Translations under genes and position numbers: made by a program
Notes under the pieces: generated by a model
Database searches by the model: none
What the model was told of the DNA's origin: nothing
What the model saw: only the letters and a program-made list of their open reading frames with translations
Shown: piece after piece, positions 1-18,172 of the stretch
Layout: each line of letters starts with the position of its first letter
Position numbering within the stretch: the first letter of the stretch is position 1
Source: Onchocerca volvulus
Lineage: Eukaryota; Nematoda; Chromadorea; Rhabditida; Onchocercidae
NCBI GenBank assembly: GCA_000499405.2
Contig: HG738137.1
Location: forward strand, 26,967,928 to 27,031,927
Length of the DNA stretch: 64,000 nt
Reading direction: 5' to 3'

Positions 1-5141
<5,141 letters not shown>

Positions 5142-5191
5142 GGATAATTTGAAGCAAATTATTACAACAATCGTGAATGATGCACTAATAA

Positions 5192-8100
5192 ATGGATTCA
5201 ATTAATTATTCCATTTGTACAAATAGAACAATAAATGATGGTTATTGCTATGATTTACCGGTGTGTGGATATTGCTATGATTTCAATACAACGCTTGAAT
5301 TAAGCAAAAATTATGAATTATATAATATGGTATGAGTTAATTGATATCTGATAAGAATCAATTGATAATTGATGGCAATTTTCATTAATTCAAATGATTA
5401 TAGAATGTGAAACAGAATTGATAAACTGATTAAAATATCCATCAATCAAATAAATATTAAATTATTTACATAGTCATAGTGCTAAAAGAAAAATTTAGCA
5501 ACTTCGATTTGTTTTTTCGTATTCAAGGATGAAGTAATTATGATTAATTAGGATGCTTAGGTCAATCGATCATATTTAGATAACTGTATTGTTGAATCGA
5601 GATGAGTAGGTATCATAATTACAAAGAAGTTGATCATAACTTAAGCATATATGAAGGAATTGATCAATAATTACAAATAAATCAAGCATAAATGTATAAT
5701 TAGACGTACGCGTAAAAAAATGACGTAAAAAATTCGGCAAAATAATAATAAGTTTTATTTCAATCTTTTAAAATTATTACCATTTTTTCACTTTTTTTGT
5801 ATGTTTTTTAGATGGTCATTAGAATATTATTACCAGTAATTGGATTATTTGGTTTATGCGGTAATGGTATTTCAGCTTTTATTTATAGTCGAAAATCTAT
5901 GCGCAGGTTTGTTTAAAAAATAAAAAATAAAAACTATAAATATACTGATTCAAAATTTATTGGAATTGTCGTAAATGATAAAATTAGTCAAGTTACATTT
6001 GGAAGTATTAAACCAAAAATTGAAATTTCAACAAATATAATCAATAACTAATGGGAAGTAAAAAAAAAAAAATTAATGCAAATATTAATGGAATAATATT
6101 GTCGTTTTATTATGAATGATTAAGTGATATGATCATAGATGTTATTTGATATTATCAAAATAATATTGATAACAAATTGTTGTTTATTCAACTTGAATCA
6201 TTCCATCAGTAATTTTTACTCATTCAATAAATTAAACAATTAATGATTTGTTCTTAGAATTTCATTTCTTCATTATCCTATTCTCATTTATATTAATTAA
6301 TCATTTATGACACAAATTGACATCATTTATTTATATTTCTATTCAATTCATTTTAATAATTTGAATACTTTTCACTTTGTTTTGATTTCAATTTGATTAT
6401 TAAATTACAGTTCGATGAATATTTATTTGTGTGCATTAGCAATTTCTGATACAATTATCATACTTACCGCATTTTTGCTATTTTTGATTGAAAATTTACG
6501 CTACAAATCGTTGTTATTATCAGAAATTTTTGCAATACTTACACCGCTAACATTCCCGCTTGGTCTTACCGCCCAATCTTTATCGGTATTTTTGACCGTT
6601 ACATCAGCTATCGATTGTTTCATTATGATTTATTCGAATCCGAATTATAAACGACGTTTTTGTACTACATCAACTGCTATTAAGGTTAATATTGATTGCT
6701 AATTATCGACAAAGAAGGTGTAATTAATTAATCTAATCAATAATTAATTAAACAATACGTATATACATAATAAAATGAAATAATACAATTAGACATTTAT
6801 TTTACTTTTATTTCGTGCAAAATTTTAGGAAATTTATTTCTAGCTCAATCTAATGAACAAATCGATGGATGAGATTGAAAAATTAGGACTTAAATTAAGA
6901 AATGGAATCAAAAACTAGGAAAAATTTTAATATTTTTATGTAACCAGTTAGTAATAGATATCATTTAAAAAAAGAATGTAATTAAAACAAAATGAAATTA
7001 AAAAATGAAAATTTCAGATGGTTGGAATGATTTCCATGTTAGCATTGCTTTACAACAGTCCGCATATGTTTGAAATTAATGTTATCGATTGTTGGAATAT
7101 TGGATATGCCGAGAAAAGTATTGACGTTTGTCCGACTGATCTACGACAAAGTGAAGTATGCAATTTTTCTAAAAGAAATATAAAAAATTAAATATTAATA
7201 AAAATTAAGTTAGCAGTTGTTAATTTCAATCTAATTAAAATAAATGCTTAATTTAACTTACTAATTCTTCCATAATTTTCATTAATTCAATTTTTTTAGC
7301 ATTTTGATCTAGTCTACTTATATACTCAGTTGATCAATTTGTATTTTTACTTGATTTTACTTTTTTTATTTTTTCATTTTTTTTTTTTGCAATTTAATGG
7401 ATTTAAATTTTCTGTCATTAAATATTTATATTTCAAATTTCAAGTTGAAATATCCCTTTATTAGTTAGTTAATAATCTACTGTTTTTTTGTTAATATTTC
7501 TTAGAAATTTTACTGTTAACAAAATATATTATTTTATATTTAAATTTAAAAAAAGGATAACTTTATAATAATTTTTAAAAATTTGGCATGAATGAATTTT
7601 GGAAGATTTAAAATTATTAATTTTACATAAAGTTGAAAGTTAAAATTATTAATTTTACATAAAGTTGAAAGAAGAAAATGAATTTAATAAATTTAAAAAG
7701 TGAAAATAAGAAATATTCAGTTTTAAAAAAGTGAGAAAAAAAAAACGGAGAGGAATTTATTTATTTATTTATTTATTTATTCCTACCATAGATTTTTTGA
7801 TGACGGATGATAAAATTGAAATCAAATAATTGAATAAATAAATTTAAAAAAAAAAAAATTCCAGTTATATTTAACAGTATATTATGCTTGGATGTATACG
7901 GTAGTAATGGCTGTTGGTCCGGTTTTGGTACTTATTGTACTCAATTCTGCGATAATCATTGCATTCCGGAAAACATTACCGGTTTCCGGTGATTCCGATA
8001 TTATGGCGCTTGTTGTTGTCGTCTGCCTTTTCATTACATGCAATATTTTGGTAAGTTTTATTTCAGGAAAATTAAAATAATTTAACATTTATTAAATGAT

Positions 8101-8726
8101 CAATACCAATTCTATTAATGATCCGAAATTAGTTAGACTATTGCAAAAAGTCAACAAAAATGAATGAATTAAGCAAAATTAGGTTGATAATTTAACATGG
8201 ATAATTTTCTGTTTTTTATAAAAGGAATAATTAGTAATCGATTATTTAAACGGTTGAAATAGCACAATTAATTAAGTTACAAAAATTTTATTGCATACAT
8301 GAGTATTTTTTTTTTTTTTTTGTTTTAAGGAACAATTTTAATTCGTTAATACAAAATGTTTGAAATTTTAAGTTAAAATAAGATAACAACTGATAGTAAT
8401 CTTGTTTTTGTTCAATATTGATTAATTTCTCTCATTTTCTTCTTGTTCTTTTAATTTATAAAGCAATCCAATAATAATCATAGCAGAAGAAATTGTGTGC
8501 TGAAAATTTTTCTTTCCAGCCATTAACAATAAATTTCTTGGAATTGTTATTTGGTTATGTAAATTCATACTTGATCGATTTATCAAATTTGATAGTAGTT
8601 CTTAATTCATCCTGCAACTTTCTCATTTATTTCGCATTTGGAAGTCGATTCCGGAAAACCTTAAAGAAATATGTCATAAAAATTTTCTGTCGACAATCAA
8701 CAAACAAATTAATTTCAACAATATAA
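5192..8726 (+). CDS. FMRFamide-like neuropeptide receptor (rhodopsin-family GPCR), 345 aa
   Basis: Exons 5192-5329, 5812-5906, 6411-6684, 7018-7155, 7865-8050 and 8520-8726 join in frame into 345 residues. The first 46 residues form an extracellular tail with NYS, NRT and NTT glycosylation sequons. Transmembrane segment 1 carries the GN pair (LCGNG), TM2 the key aspartate (LAISDT), TM3 ends in AIDCF in place of DRY, TM5 has the proline-containing stretch near VGPVLV, and TM7 reads LNSSCNFLIY, a loose NPxxY. This pattern matches the nematode FMRFamide-receptor (FRPR) group, plasma-membrane G-protein-coupled receptors for short neuropeptides. No cysteine is visible at the usual head of TM3, although two sit in extracellular loop 2. 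The ligand cannot be read from sequence. AATAAA follows at 8958. Confidence 0.85.
7608..7671 (+). repeat. Tandem duplication of ~31 bp in a GPCR intron
   Basis: Two adjacent nearly identical copies of a unit containing ATTAATTTTACATAAAGTTG lie inside intron 4 of the receptor gene. A TTTA tetranucleotide run follows at about 7757-7781. Both look like simple replication-slippage products. Confidence 0.7.
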
Positions 8727-9919
8727 AAATGAAATTCTTTAAATGATCGGTTAATTATTTTCTGAATATTACTTTTCATTTTGATTTTTTATTTAAAAAA
8801 AAAAATTGATCATGAAATTACAATTTATTTTGAAAGTGAAAGTTTTTAAAGCATTAATGAAATTACAAAAATTAAAAAGATTTGAATCGAATGAAATGAT
8901 ATTGTAAATATGAAATGATATTGCAATTTAAATTATTGATGGCCTAATTTTTTTTCCAATAAATTAAGGCCCAACTTTGTTGATTAATTAATAACTTAAT
9001 TTCGGCATATGATTTTGTTTCTATTTCTAATTAACAAGAGATCAATTCAATGAAATGTCCAGTTTTAACTTTCAAAAGATGAAACAAGTTTTTATATGTG
9101 TACATATCCGATAAGTGGTCATAATAAACCGATATATGCTATAATTACATGCTAATTCCGTGATTTAAAATAGACTGAAATTCTTTAATTATAAACTATA
9201 AATTAATTTCAGGCTATTCATCAATATGCTAATTATCAGTGCATGATAATTGCATACCTCGAAAGAAATGTACTCAAAATTATGCAATGAATATTTAACT
9301 GAAAAAGCAAAAAATTATTTTGACCATTTGGATGATATAATCCAAACAGTTAAAATGATTTTTTTGCCTTTTACAATTATATTATCATTAATATTATCAT
9401 AAATAATAAAACTGATAATTAAGAATTTCAAATTCAAGATTTTTATTGCATTATCAAATTTTTGTAACTTCGCCATTTATGATTGTCATCAGAATTTCTC
9501 GAAATTTTTATCAAATTTTAATAAATATTTGTTGGTGAAATAATATAGTGAGAAGTGAATACAAAATGTTTTGTATGTCTATTTCTTCTTTATTTTGCTG
9601 AAAATCATCAAATTTATATGAATTTTTTTTATTGCATATTTTTGTTTTTCCCATACTAACGTTTATTCTGAATAAAAAATTTATCGAAATCGCACTTTCG
9701 ATTTGGAGAAATGATAAATGATAGATAGAGACGAACAATAAAAAGTATCAAAAAATTTGCTTGTTTGCTTATTAAATACATAATTATACATCATTAATAT
9801 TGGGATCACGCATAATTAATAAAAAATAAGAATTAAGTACTTAATGAAATCACTCTTGGGAATTTTGCGCTGACCGCATTATGCGATCGAAATTATCAAT
9901 TATGAAAGATTCCTTACTT
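8727..9919. other. 3' flank of the GPCR, no gene seen
   Basis: AT-rich spacer holding the probable receptor polyadenylation signal AATAAA at 8958-8963. No exon or RNA gene was recognised on either strand. Confidence 0.6.
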
Positions 9920-10400
9920 GCATATTTTGCATATTGAATTCCAAATAAAATTACTAATTTTTTCGAGAATTTTGGCTTTCGTCTTACAAAAGCTAAAAAT
10001 AGTTGAAAATCGCTTTGATGGATAGAAATATGCGACGAGTTTAAAATAGATCCCACAGAATTGAAATGGAATGAATTATCATTGCCAGTTTCATCATTCC
10101 GCATGACGTCGTAAATTGTTAGTGTTTAATTCAGCTATAAAACTACTGAAGATTATCGATCGAAATTTTTTCATACTGATTGATTTTTTTAACTGACAAT
10201 TCTTCCAGTTCTTCCTGGTTTCTTTTGTGTGCAATTTCAAAAGAATTTCGACATTGATTAGCAATATTCAAGTTGTTTCAGCAACCATAAGCCCAATAAA
10301 CACGGAATTTACATTTTTCTTCGTTCGATGTGTAGTTTTACCTTTAAATGATTCAATAACTAAAAACTTCATTGATGAAAATTGCAATACCTCTGCCCAC
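9850..10400 (-). pseudogene. Relic of an unidentified minus-strand gene in copy 1
   Basis: Reading downward on the minus strand, one frame gives coding-like text such as NQEELEELSVKKINQYEK and SIDNLQ. A TAG and a TGA follow, then the open stretch ending near 9850. Copy 2 keeps the intact equivalent SIDNFQQFYHRIKQEQ where copy 1 has the stops, and copy 2 has stops where copy 1 is open. Each copy is therefore broken at different places. No protein family is recognised. The alternative is a conserved non-coding element whose openness is chance, though the excess of synonymous differences speaks against that for the central 45 codons. Confidence 0.4.
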
Positions 10401-10865
10401 ATTATTGAAATAGTTCATATTTCCATCCAACTCCGACAAACATCAAATTCGATGCCATCTGAAGCATTCGACATGTAGGGAAATTGTGATTCCCAAATTT
10501 CAATTGTTTGGTAAAGTTTCATTGTGCAATCCACCTTACACATATCAAAAAATGGCGGCAGAGTTTATATTGGCGCTTCATCGAGTAATTAATTTAATTA
10601 TTAATGATTCTTAAATATTTGAAACAGAAAATGTAAAGATCTGTTTGCTCAAATCAAAGCAGCAGATTCGCACGCATCTGTTATAAGCACTTATTGTTTT
10701 GATTTCGTTGACAATCCACAAAGATGACAGTATTTTCAAAGTTCATCACATAAACGATAACTTTGACAACAAGTCGTTATAACGCAAAATTTGTCAATGA
10801 ATGATATGAAAACGAAAACGTTCTGTTAATCTTATCATTGACAGCGGATGTTATGATAAAGTGAA
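9920..10865. repeat. Duplicated ~1 kb block, copy 1
   Basis: The block aligns by eye, with diverged sequence and small gaps, to 20035-21075 in the same orientation. A shared anchor is GAATTCCAAATAAAAT at 9937 and 20051, followed by similar blocks around TTTTGGCTTTC and ATCGATCGAAA. On the minus strand, 9850-10104 is open and reads, among other parts, FVRRKPKFSKKLVILFG. The matching frame in copy 2 gives FVRRKPKFSRKLVILFG with many third-position changes, suggesting that the ancestor was coding. Stops and indels elsewhere in both copies argue that it is now a relic. Confidence 0.75.
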
Positions 10866-11570
10866 TTTATATATCGCTCAGTGTTCCGTTAACAATAATA
10901 TATTAATTATAATATGATTATTATAATTATAAATTATAAAAATTACAATGATATATTGTAATTATAGTACTAAATTCAGATATTCGGATACATTTTATCA
11001 ATAAATAATTAATTTATAACAAGTAAATTGCAATAAAAGTATAAAATAACATTAAGTGATGAAAAGGAAAAAATTAGTGCACTAGGAAATAATTAACGAA
11101 TAAATAGAAGTAACAAAAAACAATTAGATACATTCAAAAACTTACGTATTATGTACATATTAATATCTGAATCAAATCCTATCACTTATTCACTTCAGAT
11201 ATTAAATGATACGAAATTACGAAAAACCTGTTATTTCTGATTTTTCATTGCAATTCGGATAAAGATTAGCCATTACACTTTTACATGTTGTAAAATGGCT
11301 GTTAAATTCTTTTTCAAATAACAGGCACATTTTGTTGCAATCATTTGATCGAAAAAACAATTCAATGAAATGAAATTTTGACTTTTTTTTTTCATTATTA
11401 GCGATTTGCTTATTTAATAATAAATTTCATAATATTTGAAAAATTTTATTCAAATATCAATTTTATTATGACATTAAAAAGAAAAAAAAATAGATATCAA
11501 TCAGATATGATGAATAGAGTCAATTGATACATGGTAATTTTGCATATCTTATCAGAAAAGTATTTCATGT

Positions 11571-11577
11571 TTTTCAG
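11571..11577 (+). promoter_or_regulatory. Spliced-leader acceptor of the first sushi gene
   Basis: TTTTCAG lies 21 nt before the start codon with no coding exon upstream, which is the typical trans-splice layout. Confidence 0.65.
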
Positions 11578-11598
11578 ATTGTGATAAAATCCATCGAA

Positions 11599-12828
11599 AT
11601 GATTTTTCATATTGTATTAGCTTATATGCTAATTGAAACTGTCATTTCCCTCAAACGTTAGTAATATTTGAATATTCTGAATTTATGTGGTATTACTATT
11701 ATTTGGTTATTAGCCTTGCTTATTTCATTAATTAGTCTCCATTTCAATTTTTAAATATTGTCGCTAAATGCATATTCTTTTGATCCTGAAATTTCTATGT
11801 ATTAAAATAATAAAACTGAAACTTGAATAATTTTCAAATTAAAATTATTGAAATATTGTCAAAGTAATGTATAAAAAAACAATGAATTTTTAAATTCAAA
11901 ACTTTCATATTTGGAAAAATAAAAAAGTAAAAAATTTTAATAAGCTAAAAATATAAGATCATTATATTTTTCGTTTCTTTCCTAATCTGATATAATTTTT
12001 ATTCTTAGTAATCAGTCATTTATCTTTTTGATGTCAGGAAACGATTAAGAAAAGGTAATAATTCTATTATGCTTGAATTTATAACTTAACTGAGATCAGT
12101 CTTAGACTTAAACTTCAATAACCACTAGGTGGATCAAGAATTCAATAATGTTTCATAGATAATTAATTTCTGTTATCATTTTTAACTTTTTTAAATATAT
12201 TTTTAGTTTGAAGCATTTTAGAGGAATGCACTCTTCTTCGTTCTAATATTTCATCATGTCCGTCACCAATAACAACAATTCCACGTTTTGCTTTTACACC
12301 GGTAATAATTTTATTACTATAAAGAAAGATAATTTGATGTCAACCAGCCTTCATTTCTTATCATATTGGCATCTTAATCGTACAAATTTTGTATTTTCAA
12401 GTTTTTTTTTTTCTTTATTGATTCTGAATGGAATTTAAATCTTATGAATTCTTTGCATTTTAAAGAAAAATTACTCAACATAAAAAGTTTTGGACATTTT
12501 AATGCGTGCAAAATAATTCAAGGCATTGTCATAATGGATTGAATTAGTCACAAAATAAATGAAATAACAAGAACAATTTGAAATCTTGAAATTATAAATA
12601 GAACTAAAAAGAGAAAAATTCAACAATTATCAGAGATATTGATTAATTTATAAATTTTGATTTTAGGAATTAATTAATTTGAATGCTATAAAATATCCAC
12701 ACGGAACAGTTGCGATGCTTGTATGTCCACCTAATCAATACTTGGAAGTGCATGGTAGCCGTTGGCGAGTTTGCAACAATGGAACTTGGAGTGGATCATT
12801 CGGCACGTGTAAACCATTGGGAACATAA
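11599..12828 (+). CDS. Small secreted single-sushi (CCP) protein, 99 aa
   Basis: Exons 11599-11656, 12222-12301 and 12667-12828 join in frame (phases 1 and 0). Residues 1-18 are a hydrophobic signal peptide (MIFHIVLAYMLIETVISL). Residues 32-94 form one complement-control (sushi) module with Cys32, Cys66, Cys82 and Cys94 in the usual spacing, ending in VCNNGTW and FGTC; a fifth cysteine, Cys22, is unpaired. Sequons occur at N28 and N84. Sushi modules are secreted binding folds; no target can be named. A protein with only one module is very short for the family. A related two-module gene lies 5.3 kb downstream on the same strand. AATAAA occurs at 12904, 76 bp past the stop. Confidence 0.8.
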
Positions 12829-15384
12829 ATGAAGCCTAATCTGTTTGTGATATACAATCATTTTACCTATCATTTTACATAAAATTATATCAATAATTAT
12901 ATAAATAAAGGATGTCAGTCATTAATTAAAAGAATTATTGCATAAATTTTTTTTGCGTGACAAAGTGATTGAATTGTCTAAGCAATAGAACGGATCAAAT
13001 ATTGTCGCTTTCAAAATTTACGATTAGTGGAAGAGCTATCAATTAGCGTATTATTATTATATTAATTGATCATTTAATCTTTCATTAAATAAGTATAAAA
13101 GGAGATAAGCAGCAAAATCATTGTTGTTTACCCATTTCTTTGTTTTGATGAGTTATTTTATTTAATTTTTTTCTTGTCATATTTTCTAAAAATATTTGAA
13201 AAATTTCTGTACTTTTATGAAAGTGAAATTTATTTAAATTTTCACTAAAAATTTACGAAATTTGGAAAAAAATTTTATGAAAAAAGGTATCAGAAATGTT
13301 TCAATAATCAATTTACAATATGAATTATGTAGTGATGAAAAATGCTTGAAATAAAATATTTAATTCTTGTTACATTATTATTTGCATAAACTTGTGACAG
13401 AATTTTTTTAATCAATAAAACATGATAAAGCTAATAGTTCTTTATACAATGCATTAGAAAATAAGTGTGAAATATTTAACATTTAAATTTGAAATATCCC
13501 ATCGATGTAAATATTCCATCAAAGCTAATAATTAAAACTAAATGAGATGTAATCATAACAACTGAATGTCAAATATTACTAATTACTATAGTTGTAAATT
13601 TATATATTTAACAACAAATTTTAAAAATAATTGGATCGAACAACTACAGTATTATATTTGTTAAATAATGCTTATCGAACCATTGAATGGATGAAAACAA
13701 GAATCGGTTAAAACCAATTTGAATAATTTTGCTATAATTATATTCTTCCAGATTTTTAGCAGTTCTTCGGATTACTATCATTTAAAATAATTTATGTCAT
13801 TTTAATATTTCCAAAATTTTCTTCAATTCAGCAAATATTAAATTTTTGTCATTTTTTAGATCATCAAAGCAAAATCTCATTCAACCATCGAATCGAATAC
13901 TAATGGAATTTTGAATGTACTACCAATTGTCGAAATATTATAATCTGAAAAAAAAAAAAAAAAGAAAACATTTGATGACTACTTCAGATTGCTAATCTGC
14001 ATTGCATTTGAAATTATCATTTAATCAAAAGTGATAAAATAAGTCGAGGAAGTTTTTCATAAATTCAAAAAATATAATTATAACAATAGCAAGATTAAAT
14101 CAAATGTTTAAATTAACGGAATAATTTTAAGGCTTAGTTTAGATGATAAAATAATTACTCTTTATATTTCAACCAATTCATATTGTAAACAATCGCATGG
14201 ATTATATGAATTTGTTAAAATCATCAATTATACTTGTTTACAATTTATTTTATTCACGGATAAAAATTTTCAACAATAACAATATTTACATATACATTAT
14301 ATATGTAAATATATATTTTTATATTTTAGAAATATTGAAAATGAAGATTTCTTTAATTTATAATAGTTGTAAGCAAAGTCGTTGCAAATTTCATTACTTA
14401 TTCTTTTTGAATTGTCATCTCTAAGTTACTTTCAGGATGCTTTTTCTTAATGTAATGAATTACGAGCGTATTTTCATAAATAGTAAATGCATGTGTACGA
14501 AATGAAGTGAATAAGGCTATTGTTCAGTATAATTTAGAAACCAACACCTAATCTGTGGAAAACGAATGAATATAATCAAGTAAAAGTTCTGAAAATAATT
14601 TGATAGGATTTGTCGGGAAATTTGATTTGTAGGAAGAAAGAATCTCAAACTTGGATAATTAAACTGTTTATTACAAAAAATTTGACAACGCGATACAATG
14701 CACAACAATTACAAATCGATAATACCAATTAAACAAATTTAATGATAAATTTACTCATGTAAAAAAGGATAAAAGAATATAAAAGAAAACTAAAAAAACT
14801 TGAGTCGGAGCATTAAACCGTTCCCGTTGACATCGCTCGCACAAAATAATAGAAGAGGGTGCTTGTGTTAGCTTGTGAGGATACGCGCTCGTTAGCGGAT
14901 GACGTGCACAAAACATTGCATAGATAAGGGTTACAAAGCTATTTAAGAACAAAGAAATCGCTCAACATATCTACAAGAATTACAAATCACCTGTATGAAA
15001 TTTCCTTCGGTTTTTCCGATAGGATAAATCAAATTGTAAATAGTGATATCTTATCTGGAATTCAGATAAGGCAATTCGAAACTAATAAGGATTCAAAGGA
15101 TTTTATTCAATTCATCTGCATTGATCCAACTGTTGACTTCCATTAGCTAATCAAGCTAACAAATATCTAATTTTTTTTTGAATCTCTTAACTTATGGTTA
15201 ACTTTTATTCCATTGTCTAGCATTTCGCGATGAATTTTATAAATAGAAAGTTGAAAAAGCTTGCTGAAAAAAATGAAAAAGCGAACTTGTTCTATTTATA
15301 ATATTTATGATAATAACATACTCTTAAAAATATGACGATCTCAACCACATCCAAGTAATTTATAGGAGCCTAATAAGATTGTTT

Positions 15385-15579
15385 TTAAATCTCGGTTGAA
15401 TTCATCATCTGAAACCCAGTCTCAATGTCGAATTTCAATAAAATGCGATACACGGTTGATTTTGTTTCTTTGGGCGATATTTTGATAGTGGCGAAGAGTT
15501 CCCGTAAGAATTTGCAAAAAATTACGATAACCGCAACAAAAGTTAAATTCCAACGAGCCGCGATTTTCGTGCAACATAT
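15385..15579 (-). other. Unassigned open frame, possible orphan exon
   Basis: A 65-codon stretch on the minus strand is open to a TAA. It contains protein-like text such as RELFATIKISPKETKSTVY and ILLKFDIETGFQ, and is less AT-rich than its surroundings. It has no in-frame ATG near its 5' end, and an AG suitable as acceptor lies just before it. A second frame is also partly open, which weakens the case. It could be an exon of an unseen minus-strand gene, a decayed gene or chance. No family is recognised. Confidence 0.3.
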
Positions 15580-16849
15580 ACTTCATAAATTATCAGTAAT
15601 TTAATAAATAAAAAACAGCAATTAGTCATGAAAATGAATGTTCAGTCTCTTCCTCAAATCAAATCCTGCCTGAAATTATTTCCTTTTCTACTGCCGGTTT
15701 TTACTTATTAAATTACTGATAATATTAATATAATCAATAAGCAATAAATGAACAGTGATTGAAAGTATTTCTGAAATTCCACTTTCCACAAGTAAAGAAA
15801 TATTCAACTATTTCATTCTTTTAAAAATTTACACTGCGTAAAGAAATTCAGATGCATTTTCGTTTCAAATGTTTTTAAGAAAAAACTAAAACTGGGTGCA
15901 ATATTAAATGGCTTATGATATAATAAATATATAAATTTAGTTTTGAAAATTATTTCTATTATTTTTTGGGTGTTTTGAAATATAGCATAGTAATTTGTCA
16001 CATCTTTGAGTCAAAAATATGAACATATACTCGTCTCATTGATGATTTTTCTGAAATTAAAAAAAAAATAATAACGTTTTATACTATTAATATTTTAGCA
16101 TTTAATCATTTTTTTCAAAAAATATTTCAAGCAAAATATACGTAACATATTTGATTTTATTCTAAACCATATTTTAATCTGGTATATATATATATATATC
16201 AGATTAAAATTTTGAATATAACAAACGATCATATTTCTTTATCCGTTCAAAATTTGATTCACTTGTAATCGATTGATCTAACAGATGAATTTCGGATCAT
16301 TTTGAATCTTTTGATGTTCAATTTCCAATCAATTCAGTATTTCATCAAACGGAGCTGCTTATGAATTAACATTTTCACAAAAATTTTCAGAAATGAATAT
16401 GAAATTGAATCATCTAAATCATGAGAAATCTGCAATGATCCAGCACTTCCTGTAATGTCACCAGACGATTGCAACATCGACTTATTAGCAGTACCATTTT
16501 TGATTTTGTAATTTTGTCTTCCGATTAATTTTTAGATCGTTTATTTGTAATAAATATTAGCCCATATATTCATATTCATATACAAGAACGAATGATCTGA
16601 AATTATTCATAATTAATCAAACTTAATATCAGAAATAAAAATTGTTATCACATGTGAAATTTATTTTCTCTCCTTTAATGAATTGTCGATGAATTTAAAA
16701 TCAATTGAAATATTGAAAATATTTGCAATATAGCTTATTAATGCATTATCATAATTAGAAAAAGAAAAACACTCGCTGCTTATTTCAGCAACGTTATTGC
16801 AAAATTTCAAATCAATCAATAAGAGTTTGAAACGTTGCGTCAAAATGAA

Positions 16850-17010
16850 CAACATAGACGCGGTCAGTAAATTCAGTTCATTCACTGACTTTTACTTGTC
16901 ATAGGTGTGACACGTAAAAAAAAAAGTAGATATATCTAAATAAAAAAAAAAAAAAACGCTGATTCGAATGCAGAGTTTTGTCGAAATTTGAAAACATAGG
17001 TGCAAATAAC
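16850..17010 (-). mobile_element. Truncated Helitron-like fragment
   Basis: The segment shares with 21173-21474 the order: a purine-rich GTAGACG(T/C)GGTCA motif, TCATAGGTGTGA, an A-rich run, then ATTCGAATGCA and a TTTGAAA motif. Neither terminus of the element is recognisable here. Confidence 0.6.
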
Positions 17011-18159
17011 AGCAACGGTGATTTAAATATACGAAAGAAACGAACTGAAAATGACGAAAGAATCAGCAAAATTCATTATTATCTATCGATTGCAGATAAA
17101 AAATGAAAAATTGATGACAATCACTAATTTAAACTATATCATTGCTAGCGGAACGAACAGTTAAGCTTCATGCAATATTCTTGCGAAAAGGATTCGTTGA
17201 CCTATGCAGTATTATTATAAAATCGCATTTTTTAGCGTCATCGCTTGCAATAGATCACCGAAAACCAATCAATAATCACTTTATTAATGTAATCATAAAA
17301 ATATTTTTTAGTGTCGCAAACTGAGATTTATCTCGTCTGAATTTTACCGAAACAATTTATTGATCAATATGTATCATTATTATAATGAAAGCAAAATAAA
17401 AGTCTTCGATTATAATACAGATATTGGTTGATGATCGATAATCTTAGAACTTCAGAAATATTTTATGTATAGTTTGCAATTCGTAGCTTTTCGTTTTGTG
17501 ATATTTTTACAAGGCTGGTTTCAATTTAACAAATTGATTCCATTCTTAATCTCTTTCAAAACAGTTAAATATATTCTTGGTCTTTTAAATATTTCTGCGA
17601 TTATTCATCTATCGCTAAAAACTGATTTCTGATCTGAAATTGTTGGCCATTTTTGCTTCCAATAAAAATCAGCAAATTTTTGCATTGTATACACAAAATG
17701 AATAAAATCTTTTGATTCTGAGCTTTACGACTTGCAACTTATATTTGCAATAAATTGAATTTTATTGTAATCTGTGTCATCAATAATATTGTTGGCTTCT
17801 CATATGCAAGCAGTCAAAAGGAGCAGGATCATGAAATTTCTCAAAAAAATTTGCAGAATTTCGCTTGTTATCTTTTCATTTCCTCTTTAAATTATTTGAA
17901 ATCTAGTCACTCTTCCCATTTTCTATGTAGAGTTGACCCAACATTTGTAATTTATATATTGTAAGTCCTAGATCTGAAATTCTGTGATGACATATAGTAA
18001 ATGTCATCATCACGGAAATATGCTTCACAAAGTTCTGTGACCTTTTGTGATAATTTATTTGCTTCATTTTAATCCTTCCCATCACTTACTTAATGATAAT
18101 ATTGATGTATGCGTGCATTTTTCGTCAAAAATTTATTCAAATTTGAAAAAATTTCTAAT

Positions 18160-18166
18160 GTTGCAG
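18160..18166 (+). promoter_or_regulatory. Spliced-leader acceptor of the second sushi gene
   Basis: A TGTTGCAG acceptor ends 6 nt before the start codon, with no coding exon upstream. Confidence 0.6.
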
Positions 18167-18172
18167 TTAGGC

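Larger units (their letters stand above)
12829..18172. other. Long spacer between the sushi genes
   Basis: Mostly AT-rich DNA. It contains the polyadenylation signal of the first sushi gene (12904-12909), two islands of higher GC with minus-strand open frames (14755-14940 and 15385-15579), a palindromic TA run at 16182-16198 flanked by inverted ATCTGG/ATTTTAATC arms, and a Helitron-like fragment near 16850-17010. No complete gene was found. Weak open frames at 17142-17324 and 17755-17964 have no splice or homology support. Confidence 0.55.
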
